In this document: piece by piece, positions 8,735 through 17,589 of the stretch | Numbering within the stretch: the stretch's first letter is position 1 | Layout of the letters: each line of letters begins with the position of its first letter | Assembly (NCBI RefSeq): GCF_010668805.1 | Contig: NZ_WUFT01000010.1 | Location: 1-64,000 of the forward strand | Length of the DNA: 64,000 nucleotides | Reading direction: 5' to 3' | Origin: Rhizobium phaseoli | GTDB taxonomy: Bacteria; Pseudomonadota; Alphaproteobacteria; Rhizobiales; Rhizobiaceae | The notes under the pieces: model-generated | Seen by the model: only the letters and a program-made list of their open reading frames with translations | Database searches by the model: none | What the model was told of the DNA's origin: nothing | Position numbers and translations under genes: made by a program

Positions 8735-9856
8735 TCAGGCAAGCTCGGATAAGGTGGCTGGGTCGAACCCTTTCAAGTCTGCATAATCGCCATTCTCAAC
8801 CTTGGCGACCCAATTTGGATCGGTGAGCAGCGCGCGACCCACGGCAATAAGGTCGAACTCATTGCGGTCCATGCGGTCGATTAGGCGATCGATGCTAGCT
8901 GTGGCTGCTCCCTTACCAACAAAAGCGCTTGCAGTTACATCGGTGTCGAGGCCCACCGAGCCGACTGCGATTGTCGCGGCACCCGTCACTTTCTTTGCCC
9001 AGCCCGCGCCGTTGAGGCCATTCTCGCCATCAATTTCCGGGAATTCCGGTTCCCAGAAGCGACGCTGCGACACGTGAAGAACATCTACCCCTGCCTCAAC
9101 CAATGGCAGGAGCCAAGCCTCCATCTCTGTTGGTGTTTCTGCAAGGCGCACGGTTAAATCTTGCTGCTTCCATTGACTGACGCGCATGATGATCGGGAAA
9201 TCAGGTCCCACCGCTTTGCGCACGGCGGAAACGATCTCGCCAGCAAAGCGCGAGCGCTCCTTAAGCGTCGGTCCGCCATACAGGTCGGTTCGCAGGTTCG
9301 TGCCCGACCAGAAGAATTGATCGATCAGATAGCCGTGCGCGCCGTGGATTTCAACAGTGTCAAAGCCGAGCCGCTTGGCGTCTGCCGCCGCTTTGGCGAA
9401 TGCTGCGACAGCATCGGCGATATCCTCCTCAGTCATCGCAACGCCGCGAGCCTCACTGGGCGCGTTGAGGCCAGACGGGCTTTCCACCGGGGCGTCGGGC
9501 TCCCAATTATTGATGTAGCGCGTCGCTCCGGTGTGCCAGATCTGTGGCCCCATCCGACCACCAGCACCATGAACAGCGTCGATCACATTTTTCCATCCTC
9601 TCAGGGCCGCATCACCATGGAAAAACGGAATCCCACCGTCGTTGCGGGAAGCCGGGCGATCAATCACCGTCCCTTCAGATAGTAGCAGTCCCGCACGACC
9701 TTCTGCTCGGCGCCGATAGTAGTCGGCAGTTGCCGGCCCCGGCACGCCTTCGGGCGCAAACAGGCGGGTCATTGGCGCCATAACTATACGATTTTTCAGT
9801 TCAAGCGACCGAATGGTGAAAGGTCGAAACAGGCTGCTTGTATCGGGATTGGGCAT
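8735..9856 (-). CDS. Old yellow enzyme family alkene reductase (NADH:flavin oxidoreductase)
   Basis: A 373-residue FMN-dependent TIM-barrel protein. It begins SLFRPFTIRSLELKNRIVMAPMTR, the usual FMN-binding start, and has the substrate-binding motif EIHGAHGYLIDQFF with both histidines and a C-terminal AVGRALLTDPNWV phosphate-binding segment. Family members reduce activated C=C bonds of enones, nitro compounds or xenobiotics with NAD(P)H. It is divergent from the HxlR regulator at 9958, which probably controls it in response to an electrophile. Length is normal for the family. Confidence 0.92.
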   Translation of the reverse strand: MPNPDTSSLFRPFTIRSLELKNRIVMAPMTRLFAPEGVPGPATADYYRRRAEGRAGLLLSEGTVIDRPASRNDGGIPFFHGDAALRGWKNVIDAVHGAGGRMGPQIWHTGATRYINNWEPDAPVESPSGLNAPSEARGVAMTEEDIADAVAAFAKAAADAKRLGFDTVEIHGAHGYLIDQFFWSGTNLRTDLYGGPTLKERSRFAGEIVSAVRKAVGPDFPIIMRVSQWKQQDLTVRLAETPTEMEAWLLPLVEAGVDVLHVSQRRFWEPEFPEIDGENGLNGAGWAKKVTGAATIAVGSVGLDTDVTASAFVGKGAATASIDRLIDRMDRNEFDLIAVGRALLTDPNWVAKVENGDYADLKGFDPATLSELA

Positions 9857-9888
9857 GAGTGGAACTCCGTTGCGTAAAACGGACTTCC

Positions 9889-9907
9889 AGGTATACGATG
9901 TAAACCT
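9889..9907. promoter_or_regulatory. Inverted repeat in the OYE/HxlR divergent promoter
   Basis: The sequence AGGTATACGATGTAAACCT forms 8-base arms with one mismatch around a 3-base centre. A second AGGTATA lies near 9936. It is placed between the divergent start codons (9856 and 9958) as expected for an HxlR-type operator controlling both genes. The assignment is inference. Confidence 0.55.
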
Positions 9908-9957
9908 AGCGTCAATCAGGCACCTGAAGTCGCCTAGGTATATTGAAGGAAACCGAC

Positions 9958-10365
9958 ATGCTCGAACTTGAACCGCTCTGCTTCTCTTCCGAATGCCCGA
10001 GCCGGGCTCTATTCGATCAGATCGCTGACAAGTGGTCGATGATGGTGATTGCAGTTCTCAATGAGGGACCTCAGCGCTTCAACGCCATCCGCCGCCGTTT
10101 GCAAGGGGTGACGCAGAAGGCTCTCACGCAATGCCTTCGCCGCCTCGAGCGCAACGGTCTCGTCGCGAGAGAGGTGATTTCACTTTCTCCGGTCGCGGTT
10201 CAATACCAGCTGACGCCACTCGGTCACACCTTGCGGGAACCCCTTCAGGAACTGCACAAATGGACGCTCGTAAAACTGCCGGAGGTCACCACAGCGAGAG
10301 AGGCTTTCGACAGCGCTGATGGTGGGAAGAAGGGCGATCGACCGCTGATTCAGCTACGCCTGTGA
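9958..10365 (+). CDS. HxlR-family transcriptional regulator
   Basis: A 135-residue winged-helix regulator. It contains a Cys-rich N-terminus (LCFSSECPSR), the DKWSMMVIAVLNEGPQRFN helix, and LQGVTQKALTQCLRRLERNGLV, which is the HxlR DNA-recognition helix and wing. Members often sense aldehydes or quinones through a cysteine near the N-terminus; two are available here. The ATG at 9958 is preferred over the in-frame TTG at 9943 because AAGGAA lies just ahead of it. The divergent partner is an old yellow enzyme, a common pairing. Confidence 0.9.
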   Translation: MLELEPLCFSSECPSRALFDQIADKWSMMVIAVLNEGPQRFNAIRRRLQGVTQKALTQCLRRLERNGLVAREVISLSPVAVQYQLTPLGHTLREPLQELHKWTLVKLPEVTTAREAFDSADGGKKGDRPLIQLRL

Positions 10366-10713
10366 CGCGAGGATGCCGCACTGCAATCGCGGGCGCCGGA
10401 GGATGTGCGCAGCGCCCCGAGAGCCTCCTGGAGGTGCTCCGCAGGGGTCTCGAAGGACGAGGCGGGAGGCGGGTGTGCCGGCGCCCGGTGAATGCAAGAA
10501 GCGGCGTTGGAGCGTGTCCTTCGAGGCTCCGCCCTATGGGCTACGCGCCTCAGGATGAGGGATGTTGGAGGATGCCGCGCCCAATAAGAGGCGATGGAAT
10601 ACCGTAGTTTCGCTCCTGGTTACGTGACGCCACCGCCTCGCGCCGGCGCCCCAGAGAGCCTCATCCTGGAGGTGCCCGCAGGGGTCTCAAAGGACGAGGC
10701 GGGCGCCACTGCC
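10366..10713. repeat. Intergenic repeat cluster (dispersed palindromic elements)
   Basis: No gene is apparent here. Two related units, about 10411-10472 and 10646-10704, share the core AGAGCCTC, GGAGGTG, GCAGGGGTCTC and AAGGACGAGGCGGG. A further unit at about 10501-10575 (GTGTCCTTCGAGGCTCCG, then CAGGATGAGG and TTGGAGGATGC) recurs in inverted orientation at about 60995-61075. A weaker copy of the first type lies at 33038-33090. These look like rhizobial intergenic mosaic elements; the GH42 gene ends immediately to the right. Confidence 0.7.
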
Positions 10714-12846
10714 TCACCCCTCCAACTCCACAATCGCGCAGCCATAGCCCTCAAGCTGCAGCCTGCCCGTTACCGGCTTCTCCCCATCCAGCAGGTCCCG
10801 CCCGGCCGGCACGCCGCCGATTGTGGCGGGCTGGTCGGTATAATTCTGCACGAACAGCAGCCGCCGCTCGTCATTCATCCGCATCGTCACCTCCACACCC
10901 TCGGGCAGTCCGCCGACCAGCGGTTCGATGCCTGCCTGGGGGAAGAGGCGTTCGGTCAGCGCTTCGGTCAGTTCCGGCGTGAGATAGGTGCCGAGATAGA
11001 CCACCTGCCCCTTGCCGACCTTGCGCGCGGTTGCCATCGCCTGTCCCTCGGCATAGCGGTTCGACCAGGCGGCGATCACTTCGACGTCGCTGTCGACGGT
11101 GAGGTTTTCATAGAAGTGGCCGGCGGTGATTTCGCGGTTGCCGAGCTTGAAGCGGCGCTGGCGGCGCTGAGATTCGGCCGGTTTGTTCGGCGGGATGACG
11201 AGGCCGCCGGAGCGCTCCATCACGTCGAACAGGCCGTTGGAGCCGGGGGCGGTCAGACGGCCGAAATCCTCGACGCGCACGCCGGTCAACTTCGACAGCG
11301 CGGTCCCCGGGGCGGTTTCGCGGATGACGTGGTTATCCTCGTTGCGGGTGCCGGTGCGGGCGCCGATGACGACAGTGCCGCCCGCCGCCGCGAAGGCTTC
11401 GAGCTTGGCCGTCCATTCGTCCTTCCACATCACCCAATGCGGGACATAGAAAAGCTTCAGCCTGGAAAGATCGTCCTCGGGATGGATGAAGCCGCAGGCA
11501 ATGCCCCTGTCATAGCAGTGCTGATGCATGAGGATCGCATCGTCCTGCGGGCTCGGCAGGCCGATCGGATAGGTCTTGTGGGCTTCCTGATTGTCGAAAT
11601 CGGAGCCGGCGATGCCGACATCCATGCGCACATAGGTGCCGAGGATCTTCGGCTGCAGCGCGATCATCTCGGTCGCGAAGCGCTTGGCCTCCTCATAGCG
11701 GTGGCGGCCGATATCATCATGGTCGATGATGCCCATCCAGTAGATCTCGGCGCCGAAATGGGCCGGGCGCCAGCGGAAGAACATCAGCCCGTCGGCCCCG
11801 TGGGCGACGGAGGAGAGCGCCATACGGCGCAACTCGCCCGGTTCCGGCGTCAGCGTGCAGAAGCCCGGCTGGCTGCCGAAACCCGATTGCTGCTCGGGCA
11901 CGATGTAATTGCCGGAGAAGCCGCGGCAGATATCGAGGTGCAGCGCCTGCACCTTGGCGTGGTTTCCGAGCCGCTGGAACTCGTCATAGAGCATCGGATA
12001 GATGTCGTAGCCGACGAAATCGAGATCCTTGCTGAACTGGCCGCGGAAATCGATATCCCTGAGGCCACCGAGATTGTGGAAGATGAACCAGGCGGGTTTG
12101 ACGGCTCTGAGGATCTCAACCTGATCGTGCTGGAAGCGCGCTGTGGAGAAGGCGAGGAAGCGGTGGTAATCCTGCAGATGGCCGGGGCTCGGGAAGGTCG
12201 GGCCGAATTCGATCGGCAGCACCACCTGGTCGAAACTGTCATAGGCCGTCGCCCAGAAATCGCCGCCCCAGGCGCGATTGAGCTTTGATATCTCGCGGTA
12301 TTTATCGGCGAGGAAAGCCTGGAATTCGCTGAGCGTCGCCTGGGAAAAGCTCTCCGGCATGCTGGTGTTCAGCTCGTTGTCGGTCTGCCATCCCACCACA
12401 TGCAGGTTGTCGCGATAGTGCTCGGCCATCGCTTTGGTGATGCGCCGGCTGTGCTCGCGGAACACAGGGCTTGCCGTGTCGCAATGCTGACGCGAGCCGT
12501 GGCTCATCGGCCGGCCCTTGCCGTCTACCCTTAGAATTTCAGGATGTGCTGCGGTCAGCCAGCGCGGCGGCGTGGCCGTCGGCGTGCACATAATCGTATC
12601 GATGCCGTAGCGGCCGAGCATTGCGATGGCGCGGTCGAAGAGGTCGAAATCGAAGGTGCCGAGCTTCGGCTCGAGAATGTGCCAGGCAAATTCGGCCATC
12701 CTGACGATGTTGAAGCCGGCTTTGGCCATGCGCTCGGCGTCGCGCTCCCAATAGCTTTCATCGACATGCTCGGGATAATGCGGGGCGCCGACGAGGAAGC
12801 GGTCGGTCTTGACGGGATTCCATACGGAGAGGGTCTTGTCGGACAC
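10714..12846 (-). CDS. GH42 beta-galactosidase
   Basis: A 710-residue family 42 glycoside hydrolase. The (beta/alpha)8 barrel starts LVGAPHYPEHVDESYW; the acid/base Glu is E158 in WQTDNELN, and the likely nucleophile is E318 in VPEQQSG. The middle trimerisation domain and C-terminal beta domain follow, giving normal family length. The start is a GTG at 12846 with AGGAAAG 7 bases upstream; a longer in-frame opening overlaps the ATPase gene and has no site. It is the last gene of the sugar ABC operon, so it probably cleaves imported galactosides or galacto-oligosaccharides in the cytoplasm. Confidence 0.93.
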   Translation of the reverse strand: MSDKTLSVWNPVKTDRFLVGAPHYPEHVDESYWERDAERMAKAGFNIVRMAEFAWHILEPKLGTFDFDLFDRAIAMLGRYGIDTIMCTPTATPPRWLTAAHPEILRVDGKGRPMSHGSRQHCDTASPVFREHSRRITKAMAEHYRDNLHVVGWQTDNELNTSMPESFSQATLSEFQAFLADKYREISKLNRAWGGDFWATAYDSFDQVVLPIEFGPTFPSPGHLQDYHRFLAFSTARFQHDQVEILRAVKPAWFIFHNLGGLRDIDFRGQFSKDLDFVGYDIYPMLYDEFQRLGNHAKVQALHLDICRGFSGNYIVPEQQSGFGSQPGFCTLTPEPGELRRMALSSVAHGADGLMFFRWRPAHFGAEIYWMGIIDHDDIGRHRYEEAKRFATEMIALQPKILGTYVRMDVGIAGSDFDNQEAHKTYPIGLPSPQDDAILMHQHCYDRGIACGFIHPEDDLSRLKLFYVPHWVMWKDEWTAKLEAFAAAGGTVVIGARTGTRNEDNHVIRETAPGTALSKLTGVRVEDFGRLTAPGSNGLFDVMERSGGLVIPPNKPAESQRRQRRFKLGNREITAGHFYENLTVDSDVEVIAAWSNRYAEGQAMATARKVGKGQVVYLGTYLTPELTEALTERLFPQAGIEPLVGGLPEGVEVTMRMNDERRLLFVQNYTDQPATIGGVPAGRDLLDGEKPVTGRLQLEGYGCAIVELEG

Positions 12847-12859
12847 GGTGGGTCTTTCC

Positions 12860-14005
12860 TTATCGGTCGAGAATGGTCTTGCGGGCGCTGATCGTGCGGC
12901 CGCCTTCGGATGAAAAGAGATAGAGCTCGCTGGCATCGAGCTTCAGCACCACCTTCTGTTCGGCGGCAAAGGGTGCGACGTAACTCAGCTGCACCGTGAT
13001 GTTGCCGGTGCCGCTCTCAGAGGCGATGGTCCGCATATTGCCGGCATCGATATAGAGGATGGTCTCGCGGCCGAGATGCTCGACCAGCCGCACCTCGCCT
13101 TCGATCGCCCCGCCCTCGCTGGCATCGGCGACGATCGATATCGTCTCCGGACGAATGCCGAGCGTCAGGCCGGCACCCTTGGCCAGCGCCGTCGGTTCGG
13201 CCAATTCCACCGTCACCGGCACGAGACCGGGTGCCGAAACGGTAACGTTGCGGCCCGACACGTCGTCGACGGTGACGCCGAGGAAATTCATTCTGGGCGC
13301 GCCGAGGAAGCCGGCGACGAAAAGATTGTCGGGATTGCGGTAAAGCTCCAATGGCGAGCCGACCTGCTCGATGATCCCCTGATTGAGGACGACGATGCGG
13401 CTTGCCATGGTCATCGCTTCCACCTGGTCATGGGTGACATAGACCATGGTGGCGCCGAGTTCGGCATGCAGGCTGCTGAGCTCGACACGCATCTGGGTTC
13501 TGAGCGCCGCGTCGAGGTTCGACAACGGCTCGTCGAACAGGAAGACCTCGGGCGAGCGGGTGATCGCCCGGCCGATCGCCACGCGCTGCCGCTGGCCGCC
13601 GGATAGCTGCTTCGGCCGCTTGTCCAGCTGATCGGTGATCCTCAAGATCTTGGCGGCGCGTGCGACGGCCGCCTCGATCTCGGCCTTCGGGCGCTTGGCC
13701 ATGCGCAGGCCGAAGCCCATATTCTCCGCCACCGTCATATGCGGATAAAGCGCGTAGGACTGGAAGACCATGGCGATGCCGCGATCGCCCGGTTCCTGCT
13801 TGCTGACATCGCGGCCGTTGATCAGGATTTGGCCGGAGGAAATCTCCTCCAGGCCGGCGATCGATTTCAAAAGCGTCGACTTGCCGCAGCCCGATGGACC
13901 GACCATGACGATGAACTCGCCTTGTGCCACCGAAAGATCGATGCCGCGCAGCGCATGATAGGCGCCGTAATTCTTGTTGATCTGCCGGAGTTCGAGACTG
14001 GTCAT
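12860..14005 (-). CDS. Carbohydrate ABC transporter ATPase (UgpC/MsmK type)
   Basis: A 381-residue ATPase with Walker [10 protein letters not shown] (36-44), signature LSGGQ (134-138), Walker B FLFDEP (155-160) and the H-loop His192. The C-terminal part (about 240-370) is the MalK-like OB-fold/TOBE regulatory region typical of CUT1-family sugar importers. It pairs with the two permeases at 14043-15778 and the binding protein at 16121, and its stop lies 13 bases before the GH42 start. It powers uptake of the sugar cleaved by the GH42 enzyme. Confidence 0.95.
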   Translation of the reverse strand: MTSLELRQINKNYGAYHALRGIDLSVAQGEFIVMVGPSGCGKSTLLKSIAGLEEISSGQILINGRDVSKQEPGDRGIAMVFQSYALYPHMTVAENMGFGLRMAKRPKAEIEAAVARAAKILRITDQLDKRPKQLSGGQRQRVAIGRAITRSPEVFLFDEPLSNLDAALRTQMRVELSSLHAELGATMVYVTHDQVEAMTMASRIVVLNQGIIEQVGSPLELYRNPDNLFVAGFLGAPRMNFLGVTVDDVSGRNVTVSAPGLVPVTVELAEPTALAKGAGLTLGIRPETISIVADASEGGAIEGEVRLVEHLGRETILYIDAGNMRTIASESGTGNITVQLSYVAPFAAEQKVVLKLDASELYLFSSEGGRTISARKTILDR

Positions 14006-14042
14006 GTCCTGGCCCTCTCTTGTTGAAATAAAAGACGCACAC

Positions 14043-14894
14043 TCATCCCTTCACCGCCCCCATGGTCAGGCCGGCGATGAAGTGCCGCTGCATCAGGAAG
14101 AACATGATGACCGGCGGCACGGCGACGATGATGGTGCCGGCGGATATCAGGTTCCAGGCCGAGACCCATTCGCCGCGCAGATTGGCAAGGCCTGCGGTGA
14201 CCGGCTTGACGCTGTCGCTGACGGTCAGCACCACCGCCCAGAAATAGTCGTTCCAGATGAAGGTGAAGATCAGGATGGCGAGGGCTGCCAGCGCCGGCCG
14301 CACCAGCGGGATCGCCACATGGATGAGCGTCTGGAAGGGTGAAGCCCCTTCGGCGCGGGCCGCCTGAAACAGTTCGTCCGGCAGGGCTGCGATGAAATTG
14401 CGCATGAACAGCGTCGCGAAGCCGGTCTGGAAGGCGACGTGGAAGATGATCAGCGCCGCCGTCGTGTCGATCAGGTCGAGCCGCACCATCAGGTCGCGCA
14501 CCGGGATCATCATGATCTGGTGCGGCAGGAAATTGCCGCCGACAAACAGCGCGAAGATCAGCATGTTGCCGGGAAAGCGGTAGCGCGACAGCACGTAGCC
14601 GGCGAGCGTCGAAAGTGCCAGCACGCCGATCACCGAGGGAATGGTGATGATCAGGCTGTTGAGGAAGTAGCGCGCCATCGGCGTCTGGGTGAAGACGGCG
14701 GTGTAGTTTTCGATGACGCCGATGCTGGTCGGCCATCCCCACAGATTGCCGCCCATCACATCCTCGGTCGAGCGGAACGAGGTGAGGATGATCGCAAACA
14801 GCGGGCAGAGCCAGAGCAGCAGCACGATGACGACGGCAAGCACATAGAGGCGGCGCTGCCAGACGGCGGCCTCGGGAATGGGACGAGGATACAT
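14043..14894 (-). CDS. Carbohydrate ABC transporter permease (MalG/UgpE-like)
   Basis: A 283-residue inner-membrane protein with six predicted helices, the first at about residues 15-37. The EAA motif, which contacts the ATPase, is [20 protein letters not shown] near residue 185. ATG 14894 overlaps the TGA of the upstream permease by one base (TGATG), so the two are translationally coupled. It is the second CUT1-type permease of the operon. Confidence 0.93.
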   Translation of the reverse strand: MYPRPIPEAAVWQRRLYVLAVVIVLLLWLCPLFAIILTSFRSTEDVMGGNLWGWPTSIGVIENYTAVFTQTPMARYFLNSLIITIPSVIGVLALSTLAGYVLSRYRFPGNMLIFALFVGGNFLPHQIMMIPVRDLMVRLDLIDTTAALIIFHVAFQTGFATLFMRNFIAALPDELFQAARAEGASPFQTLIHVAIPLVRPALAALAILIFTFIWNDYFWAVVLTVSDSVKPVTAGLANLRGEWVSAWNLISAGTIIVAVPPVIMFFLMQRHFIAGLTMGAVKG

Positions 14895-15778
14895 CAGCCT
14901 CCCCTCTCTTCGCTGCGGATGATGTGACTGAGATACCAGGCGATGAAGACGGCCATGATCACGAAGAGCACGGAGGCGATCGCCGCGCCGTAGCCGAAGC
15001 GGTAGGAGAAGATCGACTGCTCGAACATCTGGTAGGCAAGCACCGAGGAGGAGCCGAACGGGCCGCCCGAGGTCATCACCGACACCATGTCGAAGGAGCG
15101 CAAGGCGCCGACCACGGTGACGGCAATGGCGATGAAGGTCACCTGCGTCAGCTGCGGCAGCACGATGTGCCACAGCATGTTCCAGCCCCTCGCCCCATCG
15201 ACGCGGCCGGCGCCGATCAGCTCTTCGCTCAAATTGTTGAGGCCGGCGAGATAGAGCACCATGCAGAAGGTGACTTGCGGCCAGAGGGCGGCAATGACGA
15301 TGGCGAAGGTGACGAAATGCTCGTCTGACAGCACCGCCGGCGCCACCGCCCCGAAGGCCCGGAAGATCAGCGCGAGAAGGCCGAACTCCGGCGTATAGAC
15401 CCAGGTGAAGACGACGCCGACCGTGACCGACGCCAGCACCAGCGGAATGAAGAACAGCGACTTCAGGAAGCGCATGCCGCGGATTTTCTGGTTGACCAGC
15501 AGCGCGATGGCAAGCCCGATCGGCGGGGCGGCCATGAACATGACGAGCCAGATCAGGTTGTTCTTCAGCGACACGTAGAATTGCGGATCGTTGTAGAGCT
15601 CGACGTAATTGCCGAAGCCGATCCACACCATCGGGCCGAAGCCATCCCAGTCGTGCAGGCTGATCCAGACGCTGCGGACGGCCGACAGCAGGATGACGGT
15701 CGAAAACAGCACGATCGCTGGTGCGATGAGCAAAGTCGGGGTAAGCCACCAACGCTGGCGGCGCCATAATGTCTGCAT
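14894..15778 (-). CDS. Carbohydrate ABC transporter permease (MalF/UgpA-like)
   Basis: A 294-residue inner-membrane protein with about six helices, starting with a positively charged lead (LWRRQRWWL) and helix LLIAPAIVLFSTVILLSAV. The EAA-type loop is IGAGRVDGARGWNMLWHIVL. It is the first permease of the CUT1 importer and is coupled to the next permease by a one-base stop/start overlap. The 342 bases between it and the binding-protein gene are filled by two palindromic repeat units. Confidence 0.93.
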   Translation of the reverse strand: MQTLWRRQRWWLTPTLLIAPAIVLFSTVILLSAVRSVWISLHDWDGFGPMVWIGFGNYVELYNDPQFYVSLKNNLIWLVMFMAAPPIGLAIALLVNQKIRGMRFLKSLFFIPLVLASVTVGVVFTWVYTPEFGLLALIFRAFGAVAPAVLSDEHFVTFAIVIAALWPQVTFCMVLYLAGLNNLSEELIGAGRVDGARGWNMLWHIVLPQLTQVTFIAIAVTVVGALRSFDMVSVMTSGGPFGSSSVLAYQMFEQSIFSYRFGYGAAIASVLFVIMAVFIAWYLSHIIRSEERGG

Positions 15779-15826
15779 GTCTGGAGCCTCATGTTAGAGG
15801 TGCGAGGTCTTTCCGCTCGAGCCGCC

Positions 15827-16085
15827 GGCAAAGCCCGCCAACCTCTCTTTCGTCATGCTCGGGCTTGTCCCAAGCATCTGCACACGTCGATGCGCAGCAG
15901 ATCCTCGGCACAAGGTCGAGGATGACGTCGAGTGGAGGCGGGCGTCGCCGGGAGTAGAGCGACGCCCTCGGTTTGCTGGCAAAGCCTGCCAACTCCCCCT
16001 TCGTCAGGCTCGGGTTGTCCCGAGCACCTGCAACCAATCGATAGGGCAGCAGATCCTCGGCACGAGGCCGAGGATGACGTCGAGT
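15827..16085. repeat. Two tandem palindromic repeat units between binding protein and permeases
   Basis: Units at 15827-15933 and 15978-16085 (about 107 bases each, roughly 80 % alike) begin GGCAAAGCC and end GAGGATGACGTCGAGT. Each can form two hairpins. In the second unit the arms are perfect: GCTCGGG-TTGT-CCCGAGC and ATCCTCGGC-ACGAG-GCCGAGGAT; the first unit has partly decayed arms. These are rhizobial intergenic palindromes. Their position inside the operon, just after the binding-protein stop, could stabilise or terminate the upstream mRNA and raise the ratio of binding protein to permease. Confidence 0.85.
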
Positions 16086-16120
16086 AAGGAGCGCGGTCCG
16101 TCACCAAACCGGTTGCAAGC

Positions 16121-17395
16121 TCAGATCTTATAAATCCGCTTCCGCGTCCCCTCGAGGCGCGTGAGGATCGCCTTGCGCCGGTCGGGCTTGGCCATGAACT
16201 CCTGGAAGCCGACGAGGCCGGCCTGGGCCATATCGGGGTCGCTGTCGCGGTCGTAATATTGCGAGGTGCCCTGCACCGTCTTCATGGTCTCCACAGCGAT
16301 ATTGACCAGCGGATCCTTGCTCGCAGGCAGGTCGTTGCGCGGCGGCACGTTGCCGCCTGGCTCCAGATAGACCGCCAAGTTCTCCGGCCTGTAGAAATAG
16401 GCGAGGAAGTCGCGCGCGCCCTGCTTATTCTTAGCCTTGGCGGGAATGTGGATCGAATTGACCGAGAACTCCTCGAAATGGCCGACCTTGGCGTCCAGCA
16501 CCGGGAAGGTCGCATAGGCGAGCTGCGGCAGGTCCTCGGCGGTGAAGGCCGAACGCAGGAAGGCGCCGAGGTTCATCATGCCGGCCTTCTTCTGCGCCAG
16601 CAGCGCTGCGGCCTCCTGCCAGCCGAACGAGGTATGGTTCGCCGTGAAGAAACCCTTGGAAATCATCGCTTCCCACTGGTCGAAGACGGCGGTCAGCGAC
16701 GGGTCGAGATAGCTCATTTCGCCGTTCATCAGCGCCATGTGCTTGTCGAGGCCGTTGATGCGCAGGTTCATCTGATCGAACCAGCCGGCCGCCGGCCACA
16801 ATTCCTTGGTGCCCATCGCAACCGGGGTGATGCCGGCCGCCTTGCACTTGTCGCCATAGGCCATGAAGTCCTCGGCCGTCTTCGGCACGGTCAGCCCATG
16901 CTGCTCGAACACGTCCTTGCGGTAAAACATGCCCCAGAGCGTGCCGCCGGTGGGAAGGCCGTACTGCTTGCCGTCTTCGGTGACGGCGCCGGCCGTCGCA
17001 CCCAGCACATCCTTGTATTTTTCCTTCTCGAACAGATCGGAAATATCGTCGAACAGGCCGCGCTTGACGAAGGCGCGCATGCGGTTGCCGGAAAACCAGG
17101 AGCAGACATCCGGCGCGCCGGCGACGAGATAATTGCGGATTGCCGTCTTGTGGGCCTCGTGGTCCATATTGTTGATGACGACATTGACGCCGGCTTCCTT
17201 GCTGAAGCCCGCGGCAATCGCCTTCAGGGCGTCGAGCGCAGCAGCATTGTTTTCGTCGGAGATCATCGTGACCTCCTGCGCCTGCGCGATCGCCGGGATC
17301 GGGAAGCTGCCGGTAACAGCCGCTGCGGAAACCATACCGGCGCCCTTCAGGAAGCGTCTGCGCGTGGTCGACGGAAATTGCTTCAAAAATGTCAT
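16121..17395 (-). CDS. Extracellular solute-binding protein for carbohydrates, Tat-exported
   Basis: A 424-residue family 1 binding protein. The N-terminus has a twin-arginine-type motif TRRRFLKGAG followed by a hydrophobic stretch and an AIAQA cleavage site, so export is probably through Tat. Mature features include WPAAGWFDQMNLRINGL and the GGNVPPRNDLP loop seen in CUT1 binding proteins. ATG 17395 has GGGAGGAA upstream; a longer in-frame opening to 17470 lacks this. It is the first gene of the galactoside operon and divergent from the ROK regulator at 17590. Confidence 0.93.
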   Translation of the reverse strand: MTFLKQFPSTTRRRFLKGAGMVSAAAVTGSFPIPAIAQAQEVTMISDENNAAALDALKAIAAGFSKEAGVNVVINNMDHEAHKTAIRNYLVAGAPDVCSWFSGNRMRAFVKRGLFDDISDLFEKEKYKDVLGATAGAVTEDGKQYGLPTGGTLWGMFYRKDVFEQHGLTVPKTAEDFMAYGDKCKAAGITPVAMGTKELWPAAGWFDQMNLRINGLDKHMALMNGEMSYLDPSLTAVFDQWEAMISKGFFTANHTSFGWQEAAALLAQKKAGMMNLGAFLRSAFTAEDLPQLAYATFPVLDAKVGHFEEFSVNSIHIPAKAKNKQGARDFLAYFYRPENLAVYLEPGGNVPPRNDLPASKDPLVNIAVETMKTVQGTSQYYDRDSDPDMAQAGLVGFQEFMAKPDRRKAILTRLEGTRKRIYKI

Positions 17396-17562
17396 TGAAT
17401 TCCTCCCAGTTGATCGATCGACATCTCCCGACCGCCGCCTCCTCCATGAAACGACCGACCAGGCTTTCAACGTTGCGATCCACCCGCAATTCCAGCGATA
17501 ATCCGCTTGGCTGAGTTGATCCGCGGCCGAACTTATGCATAGATCTTTTCGGCCCGCAATAA

Positions 17563-17579
17563 TTAATTTACAAAATTAA
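17563..17579. promoter_or_regulatory. Perfect palindromic operator for the ROK repressor
   Basis: TTAATTTACAAAATTAA is a perfect 7-base inverted repeat (TTAATTT/AAATTAA) around ACA, in an otherwise GC-rich region and only 10 bases from the ROK start codon. Operators of NagC/XylR-type ROK repressors have this AT-rich TTA...TAA dyad form. The site lies in the 194-base divergent region, so it could repress both the ROK gene and the binding-protein operon. Confidence 0.75.
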
Positions 17580-17589
17580 GGAATGAATC

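Noticed and set aside
10594..12288. 564-codon open frame antisense to the GH42 gene
   Set aside because: It is the opposite strand of a verified enzyme gene with GC-rich third positions; its product has no recognisable motif and is strongly biased in composition.
15827..16085. CRISPR-like pair of repeats
   Set aside because: Only two imperfect 107-base units with internal hairpins and no cas genes; these are intergenic palindromic elements.
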